Positions 10,801 to 23,590 of a stretch of DNA of 64,000 nt are shown here, piece by piece. Under the pieces are notes generated by a model that had not been told where the DNA came from, ran no database searches, and was given only the letters and a program-made list of their open reading frames with translations. How positions within the stretch are numbered: the first letter of the stretch is position 1; every line of letters begins with the position of its first letter. The DNA is from Oehlia diaphana (lineage: Eukaryota > Glomeromycota > Glomeromycetes > Glomerales > Glomeraceae): NCBI GenBank assembly GCA_003833135.1, contig QZLH01000057.1:21517-85516 (forward strand), given 5' to 3'. A program made the position numbers and the translations under genes.

Positions 10801-13800
10801 ATGTGTAAAAAATCCGGTTATTATAATAAATGTAACAAAGATCAAATTAATCCTCCTCGTGAATGGAAAAACTTTTCTGAATTGAAATTCAGAGTTAGTA
10901 ATTTTAATCCTAGCGCTACTATATCTGATATAAGGGAAGCTTTTACTACTTATTGTAATGTTTATAAAGTAAAAATTGAAGAAATTAATTCTGAAAATTT
11001 AATCGCTTGTATCATAATCAAGTACGTATTTTTTATACATTTATTCTTTTTCAACCCTTTAAATTTATCATTTACTTATATCTTTAAAATTATTTATTTA
11101 ATTAGACCTTTACCCACTTATGCTTTCTGGAATCGTAAAGTACGCTTTCATGGAAGAATTTTACAACTCGATTATCAAGATGATACTAGTTCTAGTAGTT
11201 CTGATACTTTCACTAATTATACTGTTGGAAATAATCGAAAGTCAAAATTTCTTTCTGCTGAAAGTTTAGAAATGGGTGATTATTCATTACCTGGTGTATT
11301 TGTATCTGAGGCTAAGTTTACTCAATCGGTAGAATTTTCTATAAATTATCAAACACGAAAAATAATTGTGGAATTTGGTCTTGATCAGCACACTCTTAAG
11401 CTTGAAATCAATTTTAAGGATATAATTAATGATATTCATTCTGAGCTTGACGCTTCTCAACAAAGTTCTCGTGGTTTTATTACTATAGAAAATAAATTTC
11501 CCCCAAAATATTGGGTATTAAAAAAGAAACCATCAAAAGATGATGTTAATTGGTGTATTGATGATTCTTGGAATAGAATTACTGAAATTCATACAAAAAT
11601 TAAAAAAGGTGGTGTTCGTTATTATAAAGATAATGAAGAACCTGGTAAATGGCTCGTCTTTAGAATAACTTTTGATTTGAAACAAATTGGTAGAAATTCC
11701 ATTGAAGGTCTTGGTCGTTTTAAAGAATTAATTGAGAATGTCGCTGAATATAATTTGGCTCCTAGAAATTCAAACATTAGAAATTGTTCATTAAAAATTG
11801 TTAGAGGACCTGGTTTACGTAGTAATTATTTTAAGACCCGTACATTGTTAACATTTGAAGTTGATTATATGGTCGAATGTAATATTTCTTTTAATTACCT
11901 TAATGAGTATAACCTTTGTGATGAATTCTTTTCTTTATTATCTCAACAACCTACTAGAGTCTCTCTTGATATTTTGGAAGATATTTATTTAAGGAAGAAA
12001 AGGATCTATAATCCTTTAACATATTTACTTTCAGAATTAAAGAATTTTAAATATAAATTAGATAATAGAGCTAAATATATACCATATTATTGTAGTATGG
12101 TGCATAAAGTTGTTATAACTTCTACTACATATTATGCTTTACCTCCAACCATGGAAACTTCTAATAGGGTGATCCGTCAGTTTCATAATATGGAAAATCA
12201 ATTTTTACGTGTCCAATTTGTAGATGAGGCTTTTAATAAAATTGGGTCTTCTTTATCTGATAGTGATACTTCTAACGATGCTTTATATAATAGAGTTTAT
12301 CGTGCTTTACGTGATGGTATTAATATTGGTAATAGCCACTACGAATTCTTGGCTTTCTCTTCTAGTCAATTAAAAGATCATAGTTGTTGGTTTTTTTCAT
12401 CAACTAGTAATTTAACTGCTGATAAGATTAGAGGTTGGATGGGTAATTTTTCAACAATTAAAAGTGTAGCAAAATATGCTGCCCGAATGGGCCAATGTTT
12501 TTCAAGTACTCGTGCTATTCAAAAGTTACCTATTAATGACATTAAAATAATTCCTGATATAGTAAGAAATGGTTTCACTTTTTCTGATGGGGCAGGGAAT
12601 ATCTCTTTTTCATTAGCAAGGAAGATTTCTCGTGATTTAGATTTAAATACTGTTCCAAGTGCATTTCAATTTAGAATGGCTGGGTATAAGGGTGTTTTAT
12701 GTCAGTCAGCTCATGTGAAAAATAATCAACTTCAAGTTCGTCCTAGTCAACATAAATTTGAATCAAATCATAATGAGTTAGAAATTGTCAGAGGTTCTAC
12801 GTTCATCTCAGCATATCTTAATCGTCAGGCGATTACATTATTGTCCGCATTAGGAATTCCTGATGAAGTATTTATTGATTTAAAAGATTTACAAGTTAGG
12901 GAATTGGATAAAATGCTTGAAAGTGAACATACGGCATTGGATGTTTTACAAAGGAATGTTGATGAATATGGAATTTCAACCTCACTTGCTGATCTTGTCA
13001 AAGCGGGATTTTTAAGAAATAATGATGGTTATTTAATGAATTTGATTTCATTATTTCGTATCATGATGTTAAGGGATATAAAGAAAGAGGCAAAAATTCG
13101 TGTTGATAAAGGGGCATTCTTATTAGGCGTCTTTGATGATACCAATACTTTACAAGATAATCAAATTTACTGTTGTATATCTGACCCAAGTAATCCAAAT
13201 AATAAAAAGGTAATAACTGGAAGGTGTATTGTATATCGAAATCCCTGCTTTCACCCAGGAGATATACGTATAGTTACAGCTGTAAAATGTAAGGCTTTAA
13301 GTCATTTAGTAGATGTTATAGTATTCCCATCCCTTGGTTATCGCGATATTCCTAGTGAATGTAGCGGTGGTGATCTAGATGGTGATGATTTTACGTATGT
13401 ATCTTTATTTCTCATTGTTTAAAACTTTAAGTTGTTTAAGTTATTGACAGTTTTTTTTTTTTTTTTTAATTTTAATTTAGTATAATATATGATGAGCGTT
13501 TAATTCCTATAAAGGCATATGAGCCTATGAACATTTATCAGAATCGAAAACAAAGAATGTTGGAGAATGAAAACGAATATGAGAACGAAAATCAAGCTGT
13601 AACGATAGAAGATATTAAAAAATTCTTCGTAAATTATCTTTTTTCGGACAAACTTGGAATGATCGCGAACGCTCATTTAGCGAAAGCAGATATTTCCGAT
13701 GTTGGTGCATTAAATGGGAAATGTATACGTCTGGCACAATTACATTCTGGTGCCGTAGATTATCCTAAAACGGGAACACCACCAGTATTTCCACCTGAAC

Positions 13801-14453
13801 TTCGTGCTAGCGAATTCCCAGACTATATGGAGGAATCTGATAAAAAATCATACCAATCTGAAAAAGTTCTTGGTATTTTATATCGCTCTATTAATGTATC
13901 AGAAGAGTATACCCCTTTAAATGTGGAAAATTTCGATAAAAGATTATATGCAGATGGATTTGAAGAATTTTTAGATGATGCAAGAAAGTTAAAACGAGAG
14001 TATGATGCTAACATAAGAGGACTAATGAATCAATTTGGAATAAATACGGAAGTTGAAGTAACAAGTGGTTACATCGTGAATACCATTACGAATGTCGATA
14101 AAAAGAAACCTCGTGATGTAATCAGATCTGTGATGGAAGCCTTAATTCCAATTAAACGATATTATAAAAAATTATTTGACCAAGAATGGGAATCTAATAA
14201 GGATCGTAGTAGGATGGAGTCTAAAGCGTACGCTTGGTACTTTGTGACATATCATCCTTCTGAATTGGATGTAGATCCAACTAAGAGGATGTTTTCATTT
14301 CCTTGGATAGCGCATGATGTATTGTGTGAAATTGCAAATAGAAATAATCGTAAAATTCATGCGTCCATGGAACTTATGGACTTTTTTGGTCCCTGTAATT
14401 CAAAATGTAGCTATAATCTTGATGAAGGTCAAGATTTAATATCTTGGTTGTAA
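10801..14453 (+). CDS. Cellular RNA-dependent RNA polymerase (RNA silencing)
   Basis: Eukaryotic RdRP of the QDE-1/Rdp1/RDR family, which makes double-stranded RNA from single-stranded templates for Dicer in small-RNA silencing. My model has exons 10801-11021, 11106-13394 and 13481-14453 (3,483 nt, predicted 1160 aa). An RRM-like fold begins near residue 27 (LKFRVSNFNPSATISDIREAF). The core has FSDGAGNIS (Asp at about residue 568 after splicing) and the catalytic DLDGD at 13372-13386 (Asp830, Asp832, Asp834). Splicing intron 2 restores DDFTIIYDERLIPIKAYEPM, and the third exon has KAYAWYFVTYHPSE and FSFPWIAHDVLCEI, all typical of the family. The length is in the usual range and no disabling mutation is seen. 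The ATG at 10801 precedes the RRM directly after an 18-bp repeat array. Subfamily is not determined. Confidence 0.93.
11022..11105 (+). other. RdRP intron 1, 84 nt, in frame and stop-free
   Basis: Donor GTACGT and acceptor TTAATTAG. The 84 nt is a multiple of three with no stop, so unspliced RNA stays open and adds 28 residues rich in Phe, Ile, Leu and Tyr (YVFFIHLFFFNPL...). That composition is typical of translated A+T-rich intron and would disrupt the RRM-like domain; removal gives ...IIIKPLPTYAFW. Splicing is inferred. Confidence 0.75.
13395..13480 (+). other. RdRP intron 2, 86 nt
   Basis: Donor GTATGT, then a T17 pyrimidine tract and acceptor AATTTAG. It lies about 9 nt after the catalytic DLDGD codons. 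Reading through meets a stop at 13420-13422, and splicing restores a family-typical sequence in frame. Confidence 0.88.
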
Positions 14454-14886
14454 ATTATTTTTTTTATAAAAAAAAAAAATAAATAAAATTTTATGATTAA
14501 ATATTTTGAATATTTTAAATATTTTTTTTTTTTATTTTTTAAATATATTATATCTTATCAATTATATATAAAGTTCGCGATCATAATTAAACTTTGTTCA
14601 ATAATACCGGCCTGATTTAAATCCGATAAAGTCTGTCAAAATTTTTGTCGGAGTTTGACGCTAACGTAAAACATAACATGATGCAACGATGCAACATATA
14701 ATTTGTAATTACTTATAACGGTACCGATTCTATTTGTGTAGATCGAATTGATAAATTTAATAAAACTATTAAATATTATATAATAACTTTCTTTTGTTTT
14801 GTATGGGTATATCTTTACTGAGTCCGATCCGATGATCTTTCTGAGTCCAGTCATAATCTACAATTAATTAAGGTTTTTACTTTAAA
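14454..14886. other. 3' flank of RdRP, A+T rich
   Basis: Homopolymer-rich A/T sequence with no recognised gene. A 72-codon minus-strand open stretch at 14636-14854 resembles nothing known. Confidence 0.5.
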
Positions 14887-15001
14887 TCACCAGGGGGTGA
14901 TCATCACCGTTGGCCAGAGGTATCAATTTTTACCGGCACTATATTTTTTAATGCTGGTTGATTATTATAATTTCAGTCACCGGTGATCATTACCCCGGTG
15001 A
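14887..15001. mobile_element. 115-bp inverted-repeat element (MITE-like)
   Basis: The left end TCACCAGGGGGTGATCATCA is matched in inverse by the right end CGGTGATCATTACCCCGGTGA, with a few mismatches over about 21 bp. The arms are strikingly G+C rich for the region. No ORF inside and no clear target-site duplication. Confidence 0.6.
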
Positions 15002-15842
15002 TAGTTAGAAAAATTCATTAATTAAATACAAGAAAAAAAAATAAAAATGTAGATCGTCAGGTCTGCATCAAAAAATTCATATGACTATGCTAAAAATTTA
15101 TTACAAAAGTTACTACAACAAATTAGTAAAAAAAATAATTTTTTTTTAACAACTCTCATTATAAAGCGAATAGCAAATCGGACCCAAATAATTTTAAGCG
15201 AAATAACTGGGAAATTCATATGACTGTATTATAAATTGACGTGGCTAGATTAAGAAGGATCATCGGACCGGACACCGTAAGTCATTAACCTCTTTTATAT
15301 TTTCATTTTATTTACCCCTTGAATTGTATATTTTTGTATTGTACATTTTGTGAATAAACTAAATATATTGGATGGATCTTCATTTGTGATTCAAATTATT
15401 TATTTAGCGAATTTTGTGATGGATTATATCCTGAAAAATTTTCATAAAAGACAGTAATCTGATTTAATGGAAATCTAATGATATTGTTTAATACAGTACA
15501 AGACACGAGAGGATCGATATAATGCTTTAATATAATGATTGGTATAAAATCCCTAATAAATTTAAATAGACCTACGATCAAATAATGCACCACCTCTAAC
15601 GCAAATTGCCGATCCACAACTTTTTTTATTAATACTTTCATATTAAGTATCTGATAATTTTTATTTATACAAACAAAAAATTTCGTACTCTTGATACGAA
15701 AAAAGAAAAATCTTTTTTTATTTATGATCCAAACGTGATAGAAATCCTAAGCTATTCAAAAAAAAAAATAAGAAATAAATCACTGAAATTTTTCCTATTT
15801 TGGTTAAGCAGATCCAAAATTTCATGGTAATTATTTTTAAAA
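15002..15842. other. Intergenic, nothing firm
   Basis: A minus-strand frame at 15396-15641 (81 codons, MKVLIKKVVDRQFALEVVHY...) has non-trivial composition, but no recognised domain and no splice context. The rest is A+T rich. Confidence 0.35.
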
Positions 15843-16321
15843 GAATTGTAAGACAATGCGCAGGAAATACAAAATAGGAAAAACATAAGGTTTTTTAATA
15901 CTACGATGAGTGATTATCGGAGTTTAATCAAAAAAAAAATACAAGGTGCATGAATTCGATATAGAAAGTATTTTTAATTAATTTAAGAAGTTTCTTTGTT
16001 AAGTATTTAAGTATGAGATTGGATTTTTTTATTAGTCATTCTTGTATTCCAGAAAAAAAATTTCTTTTTTTTTTTTTAAAAAAAAAGTATTATTTCAAGT
16101 TTTTTTTTTGATAATAATAAAATAAAAGAGGTTGCAATTTAACATGGGAAAAAAAATTTTGGGAATTTTTTTTTTAGAAGCATTATCATCTGGAATTTTA
16201 CGTAACATGCGTTAAAAAAATTTTTTTATTTTTTTTTTTTATGATTTATTAAAAAGCCATCGATTCATAAGGGTGGGAGATCACAACCAAAAAACAGCGT
16301 TTGATGATCGTTTACTGGGTC
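15843..16321 (+). repeat. Right copy of the ~0.5-kb direct repeat flanking RdRP
   Basis: Counterpart of 9381-9931, same orientation, about 6.5 kb apart, with the RdRP gene between them. Shared blocks include GACAATGCGCAGGAAATACA and AATTTAACATGGGAAA (left copy AACATGAGAAGAAA). Confidence 0.8.
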
Positions 16322-16891
16322 AAAAAAATTCTAGTTTATTTATTACAACAGAAAACATAGCGTTATAAAGATGGCAAAATCTAAAGAAGCAATGGAAGTA
16401 GTAGAGGACATTTTGGTATACAAGTTAAAGAAATACTGTACATCTGGAATAGGAGGTGTGATAAAGTAGTCGAGATTGAAAAAGACAAGGAAAGATAAAT
16501 TATGGGTTTGATAGTGACGACTAACTTTAAACAACTAATAAAAAATGCGTGTTATTAACAAAAAAAAATTTCATACTTCAATAATTACTTTGTACCTAAA
16601 ATCCTCCTTAATTGAAAGTTCTTCATGTCCTAAATAAATACATTGATGAATTAAATCTATGAAGGTAAAATTTTTGTCGAACCTGAAATAATGTATTGCA
16701 TTCGAGTCGCGTTGATTGAACTTCTTCCCGAAAATTCTTCGATCACGTGATCTAATATTTTTTTACTCGCTCACACTGTTACTATTTATTTGAAGGGACT
16801 TAGTTTTTTTCGAGTAGGCGAAACCCTATTTGTTTTTCAGCGTGCTGTTAGGTAGTTCTTTCTATTTACCATGGTCGGGTCTGTATTGACG

Positions 16892-18685
16892 TAAAATTTG
16901 ATCGTGATTTTCGATCGTTTCTAAGGAAAGAGAATGTTCCACGGTGGAATTTTTACATTATGATAAATTGAAATTATTATAACACAATTTTTTTATTCGA
17001 ATTATTTGAGAAAAACTTTTTTTTATTAATAAAATTTATTGAATGTCAATATATGCTATACTAAATATAATCATTTGAAATGCGAGATAATTCCTCCATA
17101 TTAATACCTCAATATCCCGCCCTATATAAATGTCAATATGCTATACTAAATATAATCTATTTTAAAAATGGGGAGTAATTCCTCCATATTAATACCTCCC
17201 CCTATATCTAAATATAATTTCATTTTTAATATGGAGATAATTCCTCCATATTAATACCAATGCCCCCCGCCCACCCATAATTACATAATTATTTTCTTCA
17301 GGTTGAGGTTGAACTTGAGGCATGGTTCAAACTGAGAATTATGAAATATCAATAAAAATTATTAATAAGTAAAATGTAAGTAAAAGGAATCTTAAAGATG
17401 AAATTAATAATAATGATGATAAAATTATAATAAGATACTTACATAATAAAAGAATATAAATATATATTTAAACAAATTAATTCGTAATTAAATTTATTTT
17501 TTAAATACTGAATTAATTTGTAATTAAATTCATTTTTTAAATAATGAATTTTAGTATTTAATTGTTTCATATTGAGTTGAAGTGGACTGACAAACTGGTA
17601 AATATTCATTTTTTGATATTTTATTATTAGGAATTTATTTAAATGGTTCATTTTTTTTTTTTTTTTTGGTTTGGAAAATTTTGGAATTCAAGTCTTATTT
17701 AAAAGAAAAAAATTGACGCGAAATTTTTTTTTTTTTTTTTGGTTTCTTTTTGTAATAAAAATTATTAATAAAAAGCCATAAAATTTCTAATAAAAGAAAT
17801 TTAACATACGGAAATATGGCTGTATTAGGGCAATGCAAGTGTGATCAAAATTGATTGACCCGATTTCGTGATTTTTTATCTTGTTGATACCTTTACCTAT
17901 CTACCGCATTATTAGCGCCTGATCCGCTGATCGTACTGTATAAGCCATAAAAACAACAGCCTTATTTTGTGTATTTTTTAATATTATTATTTTTATTTAT
18001 TCATTATTTAATCCCTATAAAAATTTTATTTTTTATTTTTTTTTTATTCCATATGTTCACGAAATTTAAAGCCTCAATACTAGAGGTGGGAGATCCGTTG
18101 TTTGAACGGATATTAATAATTTTGAAGGTCTTTTAGATTTTTTAGATAGTGAACCGCAGATTAGCGGATAGTCATTAAGCCATCATCTATCTATAATGAC
18201 AAAGTTTTTAAAATTTTATTTTCGTAATGTTGTAGTAATTGATTTAGAATTTAATTTCCGGATAAACGTATATCCAAAGTGTAATTTGTGTATAACGAAT
18301 CTATTGCTATATATAAAATCGAAATAAATTTTTTATGATTAAAACATCAATTTCGCAAAGAATATTTATTTATCCCACTGAAGATTCAGACGGATAACGG
18401 ATCCAGCCTCTACTCAAAACATGAAAATTATCCAAGTTGCCTTTTTAGTTATTCTTCCGTAATTGTATCATAAAATAATTTTTGTAATTTTAATTTATGA
18501 TATACGTAATTACTGATGTGATGAGATTTTATCAAAAGAAGTGGCTTTATGAGCAGGCGAAACTATTTTTTCAGAATCAGAAAATTTCATCGGAAACTCT
18601 AATTTGGAAATTGATGTACGAAGCAAAACTTATGAGATCGATACTGCGTTAATTTCACATTTTCACGTGATGATCTGTCAGGATC
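16892..18685 (+). repeat. Right copy of the ~2-kb diverged direct repeat
   Basis: Counterpart of 372-2625. It contains a degraded form of the ~102-bp tandem repeat (about 17040-17270) without the clathrin fragment. It has an extra GCGCCTGATCCGCTGATC near 17910 and about 70 bp extra near 18460-18535. No coding sequence. Confidence 0.8.
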
Positions 18686-19645
18686 GATTATACATTTATT
18701 GTCCGGACTCCGGAGAGGTTAGCGAAGGACATTCAATTGTACTGCATGTACTGCATTAGACGATTTGTTGGCAACCCATCCATTTTTTGTTAACTTCGTA
18801 AAGGAGCTCAATTCTCATCATTTGATTTTCATATCAGCCCTTTTTTTGATTAGTATATACCTTGTAACATTTTGTTCCGTGGCTTAGTTCATGTTGAAAC
18901 TTAAAGTAAAAATAAAAATACCTTCTTTGTAACACTGATGATTTCAAAACACCGCTTATTTTATTTGGTGTTACATCTTGCAATTTTCTATGTTGTAATA
19001 AAAAAACAAGATACTGAGTAAATAAACGCGACGGACATAAAGTGTAAACCCTGAATGTGACGTAGCTAGTAATTACTGTAAGTTATAATTCTAAGCAGAT
19101 CATAAATTTGCGCTTTAGTAGGTAAAGATTAAACAATAAATACAAGTTATCTAAAAATTCAGAAAAATATTTATTTTACATTTTTATTAGAGGACATTTA
19201 ACATTAATAATTAATACAAAAAAAAATTAAAATAACCAGATAATTTTGAATACTGTATTCATGATCGTTTACTAAATGGTCAAAATTTAATTTTCTGGTA
19301 TCAAAGCATATTATAATCAAAACAAAACATTTTATGGAATTAGAAACTTTAGCGTTAGACGTTAGTCACATTTAGGATTACCCACGGATTGGAATCATCT
19401 TTATTGGAATTTTCGCTAAAATTTGATCGTTAGATTTGTTGATCTCTGTGCGAAGCAACGAGCTGTTTCTCTTTGCAATAAAATAAAATAATTTTAATCC
19501 CTTCTGTTTTATGCATGATTTAGGATGTTCTCAAGTATGGAACTGCATCTACAGACCATCTTTTTTTTTTATAGAACTGCTAATTGGCTAAAATTTAACA
19601 TTCCGTCGATACTTGAGTTGATCTATGTTAACAAGTAATTACCGT
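18686..19645. other. Intergenic, nothing recognised
   Basis: Moderately A+T rich, with stops in all frames. A short block near 19255-19290 (ATGATCGTTTACT) echoes the 3' part of the inner repeat at 16300. Confidence 0.45.
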
Positions 19646-19647
19646 TA

Positions 19648-20084
19648 CAGTCGGACCTCGATATACCGATACTTTCGGTTTGGGGAAAATATATCGGTAG
19701 ATCGAATTAATCGAATTATCGGTACATACCGTCATCAGTGAATCATAATGCGGGCCAAAATCCAATTCTTGCCAGCATTATGCAAACTCCAGATAGCAAA
19801 TATATTAAAATGTCACGTGATTTGGATGGAACTTTTATGTTAACTCCGGTCAAATTAATAGCGTTGGCCCGAATTAATACCAGTGTAACCTAAAGTATCG
19901 GTACATTTTACTACGTATTGATTATAAAGGGGCAAAGAAAAGTATCGGTACATATTACATCGTGAAATTATATATAATATCGGTACAACGAGGTTTTTTT
20001 ATTAATTGTGAAACGGGACATAGAAAATTTATCGGTACAGGCAATTATCGGTACATAGGATATCGGTACATAGAGGTCTGACTG
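19648..20084. mobile_element. 437-bp Tc1/mariner-like MITE with TA target duplication
   Basis: Terminal inverted repeats CAGTCGGACCTCGATATACC and (inverse of the right end) CAGTCAGACCTCTATGTACC are flanked on both sides by TA (19646-19647 and 20085-20086). The subterminal motif ATCGGTACAT recurs several times near both ends. The ends and the TA duplication fit the pogo/Tigger branch of Tc1/mariner. There is no transposase ORF, so it is non-autonomous. Confidence 0.82.
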
Positions 20085-20601
20085 TAATCTGTGCGATAAT
20101 AGAATGATCGTAATGATAGTTCAATATATAGCGAAAAAAAAAAAAATTTAAATACTTCAAAACTTTAAAAAAAACAATTTTTTTTAATATAAGAAAGTAA
20201 AGACAACTTACCTATATTTGATCGCATTGACTATTGACCTAATATTTTATAAAAATTTCGTTTACTCGTATTACAGAACGAAATTGTAATCTAGTTTTTC
20301 GGCTGCATAGAATGAAACATTTATTTTTATTTTAATTATTTGTTTAATTTTATATATAATTACGTTTACTGGTGGTAATTCGAGGTGTATCACGGATCAA
20401 ATTTATTATTTTTATTTTTATTGAATGAATAAAAATAATATTTATTAACTTGGAAAATTATAAGATAAATTTAAAATTTGAACAATTTTTTTTTTAATCT
20501 TTCTAGATTTATTAAATTTTAAATAATGAATGAATACGCAAAAATTAAATTTTATTATATTTTTATATTTGATTAAAAATAATTAAAATAATCCAAATTA
20601 A

Positions 20602-20728
20602 TTTAAATAGACGAAATATTTAAATACTAAAATAATTCAAATAGACGAAATATTTAAATATAAAATCCATTCAAAAATAATTTAAATAATTAAAATAATT
20701 CAAATAGACGAAATATTTAAATACTAAA
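20602..20728 (+). repeat. Short degenerate tandem repeat
   Basis: AAATAGACGAAATATTTAAA occurs three times (about 20604, 20639, 20702) separated by A+T-rich filler. No function is evident. Confidence 0.75.
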
Positions 20729-20729
20729 T

Positions 20730-22890
20730 CCATATCTTTGGCGAAATATCCCTTTGCCGAAATGGCTTCTCTTTCGGTAAAATGACCATTCGGGAAAGTG
20801 TACATTAATGTAAGATAATTTTTATTACATTTCTTTGTTCATAGTATGTACAAATATAAAATTTCGTTCTCTGTTTTATTGATTTACATTATTTATTTGT
20901 CAGTAGTAACTCATTATGGATCGATTTCTATAGAAGGTCAAATGTTGTTTGAGGTACTCAATATGGATATAGAAAAATATCGACCGTCCATATAAAAAAA
21001 AATTCTGGAAAAATTCCGATAAATGATCATTTTTCTGAAAAATTGTTTATAAGGTATGTGACAGATTCGAATAATTTTGAGAAATATATTTTTGATTTAT
21101 AAGAATTTAAAGTAAATAGAGAGTGTCCACAAAGAACTGAAGTAGTCAAATTAATGAGCTCTATAAATATTTTCCAATATCGGATAAAGAAGTAATGGTA
21201 ATTTATCCAATATCAGATAAAGAAGTTGTGGAAAACTTTTTATTATTCTTATTTTTAATAGGTAAGAGGATTAGGGTAAGTGGACCTTATAAAAAATTTT
21301 TGAAAAATGATCGATAAGCGAATTGGGTTTTATAATCTCTTAATGTGTTTTCTCCTTCGATTATTAAATCATTTCTCCACCTTTTACTATTCACTCTTAA
21401 CTGTTCTATTCCCCTATTCCATAACTGCATCATTTCGTTTAGTAATTGGAAACCAGCCCTGATTGTTGCTTCCATTGTTTTTAAGCTATCGGAAATACCC
21501 AATGTATTCGGAAACCAACAATTTAGCCTCTTTGTATCTGTCTGTTGTTTCCATTGTTTAAGCTATTTACAATAATTTAGATAATTGGAAACAAGATTGT
21601 GTCACTTTCTTGTTTCCATTGTTTAAGAATGGCCTCAGAATTATGCTAGAGGCATGATTAAGATTAAAGTAAATGGGAATTGAAGGAATGAACAATTTAT
21701 GACGAATGCGTGTATTTGATTTTTGATTATTATTGTAAATGTAAATTCTTGTGGGTTACTCTCTTCTTATGGATTCTAGAGAGAGCAAATATGATATCAT
21801 CAGTGATTTGAATACTTTCTCTCGTTATGTAAAAAAATGATAATTATAAAATTAATGTAGGATTTAATTATTTTTGAGATGAATTGAAATGAATGAATTA
21901 TTCGAAAGAATTTATTAAGATTAAAATGAGGAATGACAAGTATTAAGAAATGAACCAAGGAGGAATTATAAGAATGAATTTTTGTATAAATGCGCATATT
22001 TAATTTTTTGATATTTTTTTTTGTAAAAGAAAAAGTGAATTTTTCTGCCATTTCCTAGGAATTTTCTGACCCTCCTTATAAGAAAAAAAATTTTGACAAT
22101 CACACGGTTCAATATGGGAGTAAAAAAGAAAATTTGAATAATTAAAATACAACATTAACGTAATTGTCGAATCAAATGAACCATGTTTTTTCCTTTTATG
22201 TATTATTAAATATGTATTATTAAATAAAATATGTTATTGTTTTATATTAAAAATTTGTAATAACAATTTTCAGTTTGCTTTTGTTAAATTTATGAACAAA
22301 GAACTTCGGATTAAGATTCCGAATACGGTTCACGGAAGGTCACATTAGTTAATTAATATTCCCAAAAATATAAATTAAAAATAAAAAAAAAATGTCTTTA
22401 TGCTATATAAAAAGATGCAAGATAAAGTACGAGTACGAAAAAAAAAATCCTAAATAATTTGATTCGCTGAACTTAACCTTAACTTTAATGGGCAAAGTTA
22501 TCCTGTAAGTGGAATCATTTATGTATCGAAGGTTTGGTCTTTGAAATTCAATAATTATCAGCAACCAATTACAATTATTTTAGAAATTTGATGTTTTTTT
22601 CTAAAAAAAATATTTGTTTGTTAACAATGATCCAATTTAACAAAATTTTCATAATATTTTAATATTTTTGAATTATACAGAAGGGTTAATAATTTACATA
22701 ACGTGATAAATCTTTAATGCCGTAACTCCAGCTGATTACCGATCTACAAAAAAATTTATATAGTATATATTACATATACTACTATTGATAAAATAGTAAA
22801 ATTGCGGCATATAATTTTTTTTTTTAAAAAAAAAAAATGATTTTTTTTTATTTGAGGAAAAAAAAATAAATAATTTCAAATAAAAAAGAA
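20730..22890. other. Intergenic with a small coding-like relic on the minus strand
   Basis: The minus-strand frame 21287-21502 contains KTMEATIRAGFQLLNEMMQL and WNRGIEQLRVNSKRWRND, which look like real protein (helical, balanced charge), but I recognise no family. Just upstream on that strand CTTAAACAATGGAAACAA recurs about three times (21480-21630), each with small changes, suggesting a duplicated exon or internal repeat of a decayed gene. Confidence 0.3.
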
Positions 22891-23590
22891 ATAATTTGCT
22901 TAATTTGTTCACATTGACCGCTTTTCTTTGATAAGATGCCTCATTTGGGTTCTTTATTTATTTATTTATTTATTTTTTTTTTTTAAAAAAAAAAAAAAAA
23001 AATTCTTATCAAAACAAAAGATAACAGATGACCAATTCTAAAACGCCAACATACATCAGAGTTCTTAAAAATGAAATAATTACTTTTTAATATTAATATT
23101 AATAAAATATTATTTATAACCTGTTAGAGTTAGAATCAAGTAAAATTGATTTAACCTATCAAAAATTTGTACATAATAAATTTATTGTAAAAAAATTTTT
23201 TTAAAATCATGTAACAATTTTATTCGTTCATTTTTTATGTTTCACATATGTTTGTACCAATTATTCTATGAATTAGATGATTATATTAAAGTAAACAATA
23301 TATTTTATAATGAATAATTTTTTTAAATAAAATCACTTTTAAATCGTTCCTTTTACAGAAATTCATATCTTAAAAAGTCTCATGAAATACGCCCTCGATG
23401 ATCACATTGTTCTACAACATTTTTTTTTAACGTATTCATTTAGATGCATAGAATAAACATATTGAAACTCCCTTCCTTCCATCGTTCAAACGCGAAAAAG
23501 GAAATCGCGTGATTCACGTGATATCTGATGAGGTGATACCTGATTATGTTGGTTTGGCCAAAAGGATCTGCAAATTTTGTTAAGGCATTA
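22891..23590 (+). repeat. Dispersed ~0.7-kb repeat, copy A
   Basis: Collinear with 44165-44791 and in part with 24393-24675. Landmarks are GATAAGATGCCTCATTTGGG, ACAGATGACCAATTCTAAAA, TTTATGTTTCACATATG, CATATCTTAAAAAGTCTCAT, ACGCCCTCGATGATCACATT, CGCGAAAAAGGAAATCGCGT and a right end GGATCTGCAAATTTTGTTAA. A T12-A18 palindrome lies inside. No coding potential; it is probably a non-autonomous element or solo terminal repeat of unknown class. Confidence 0.75.

Noticed and set aside
13823..14014. 63-codon minus-strand frame
   Set aside because: Antisense shadow inside RdRP exon 3.
14636..14854. 72-codon minus-strand frame downstream of RdRP
   Set aside because: No recognisable motif or splice context; composition consistent with chance.
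21345..21575. 76-codon plus-strand frame
   Set aside because: Opposite strand of a more protein-like minus-strand segment; Cys/Phe/Ser-rich noise.
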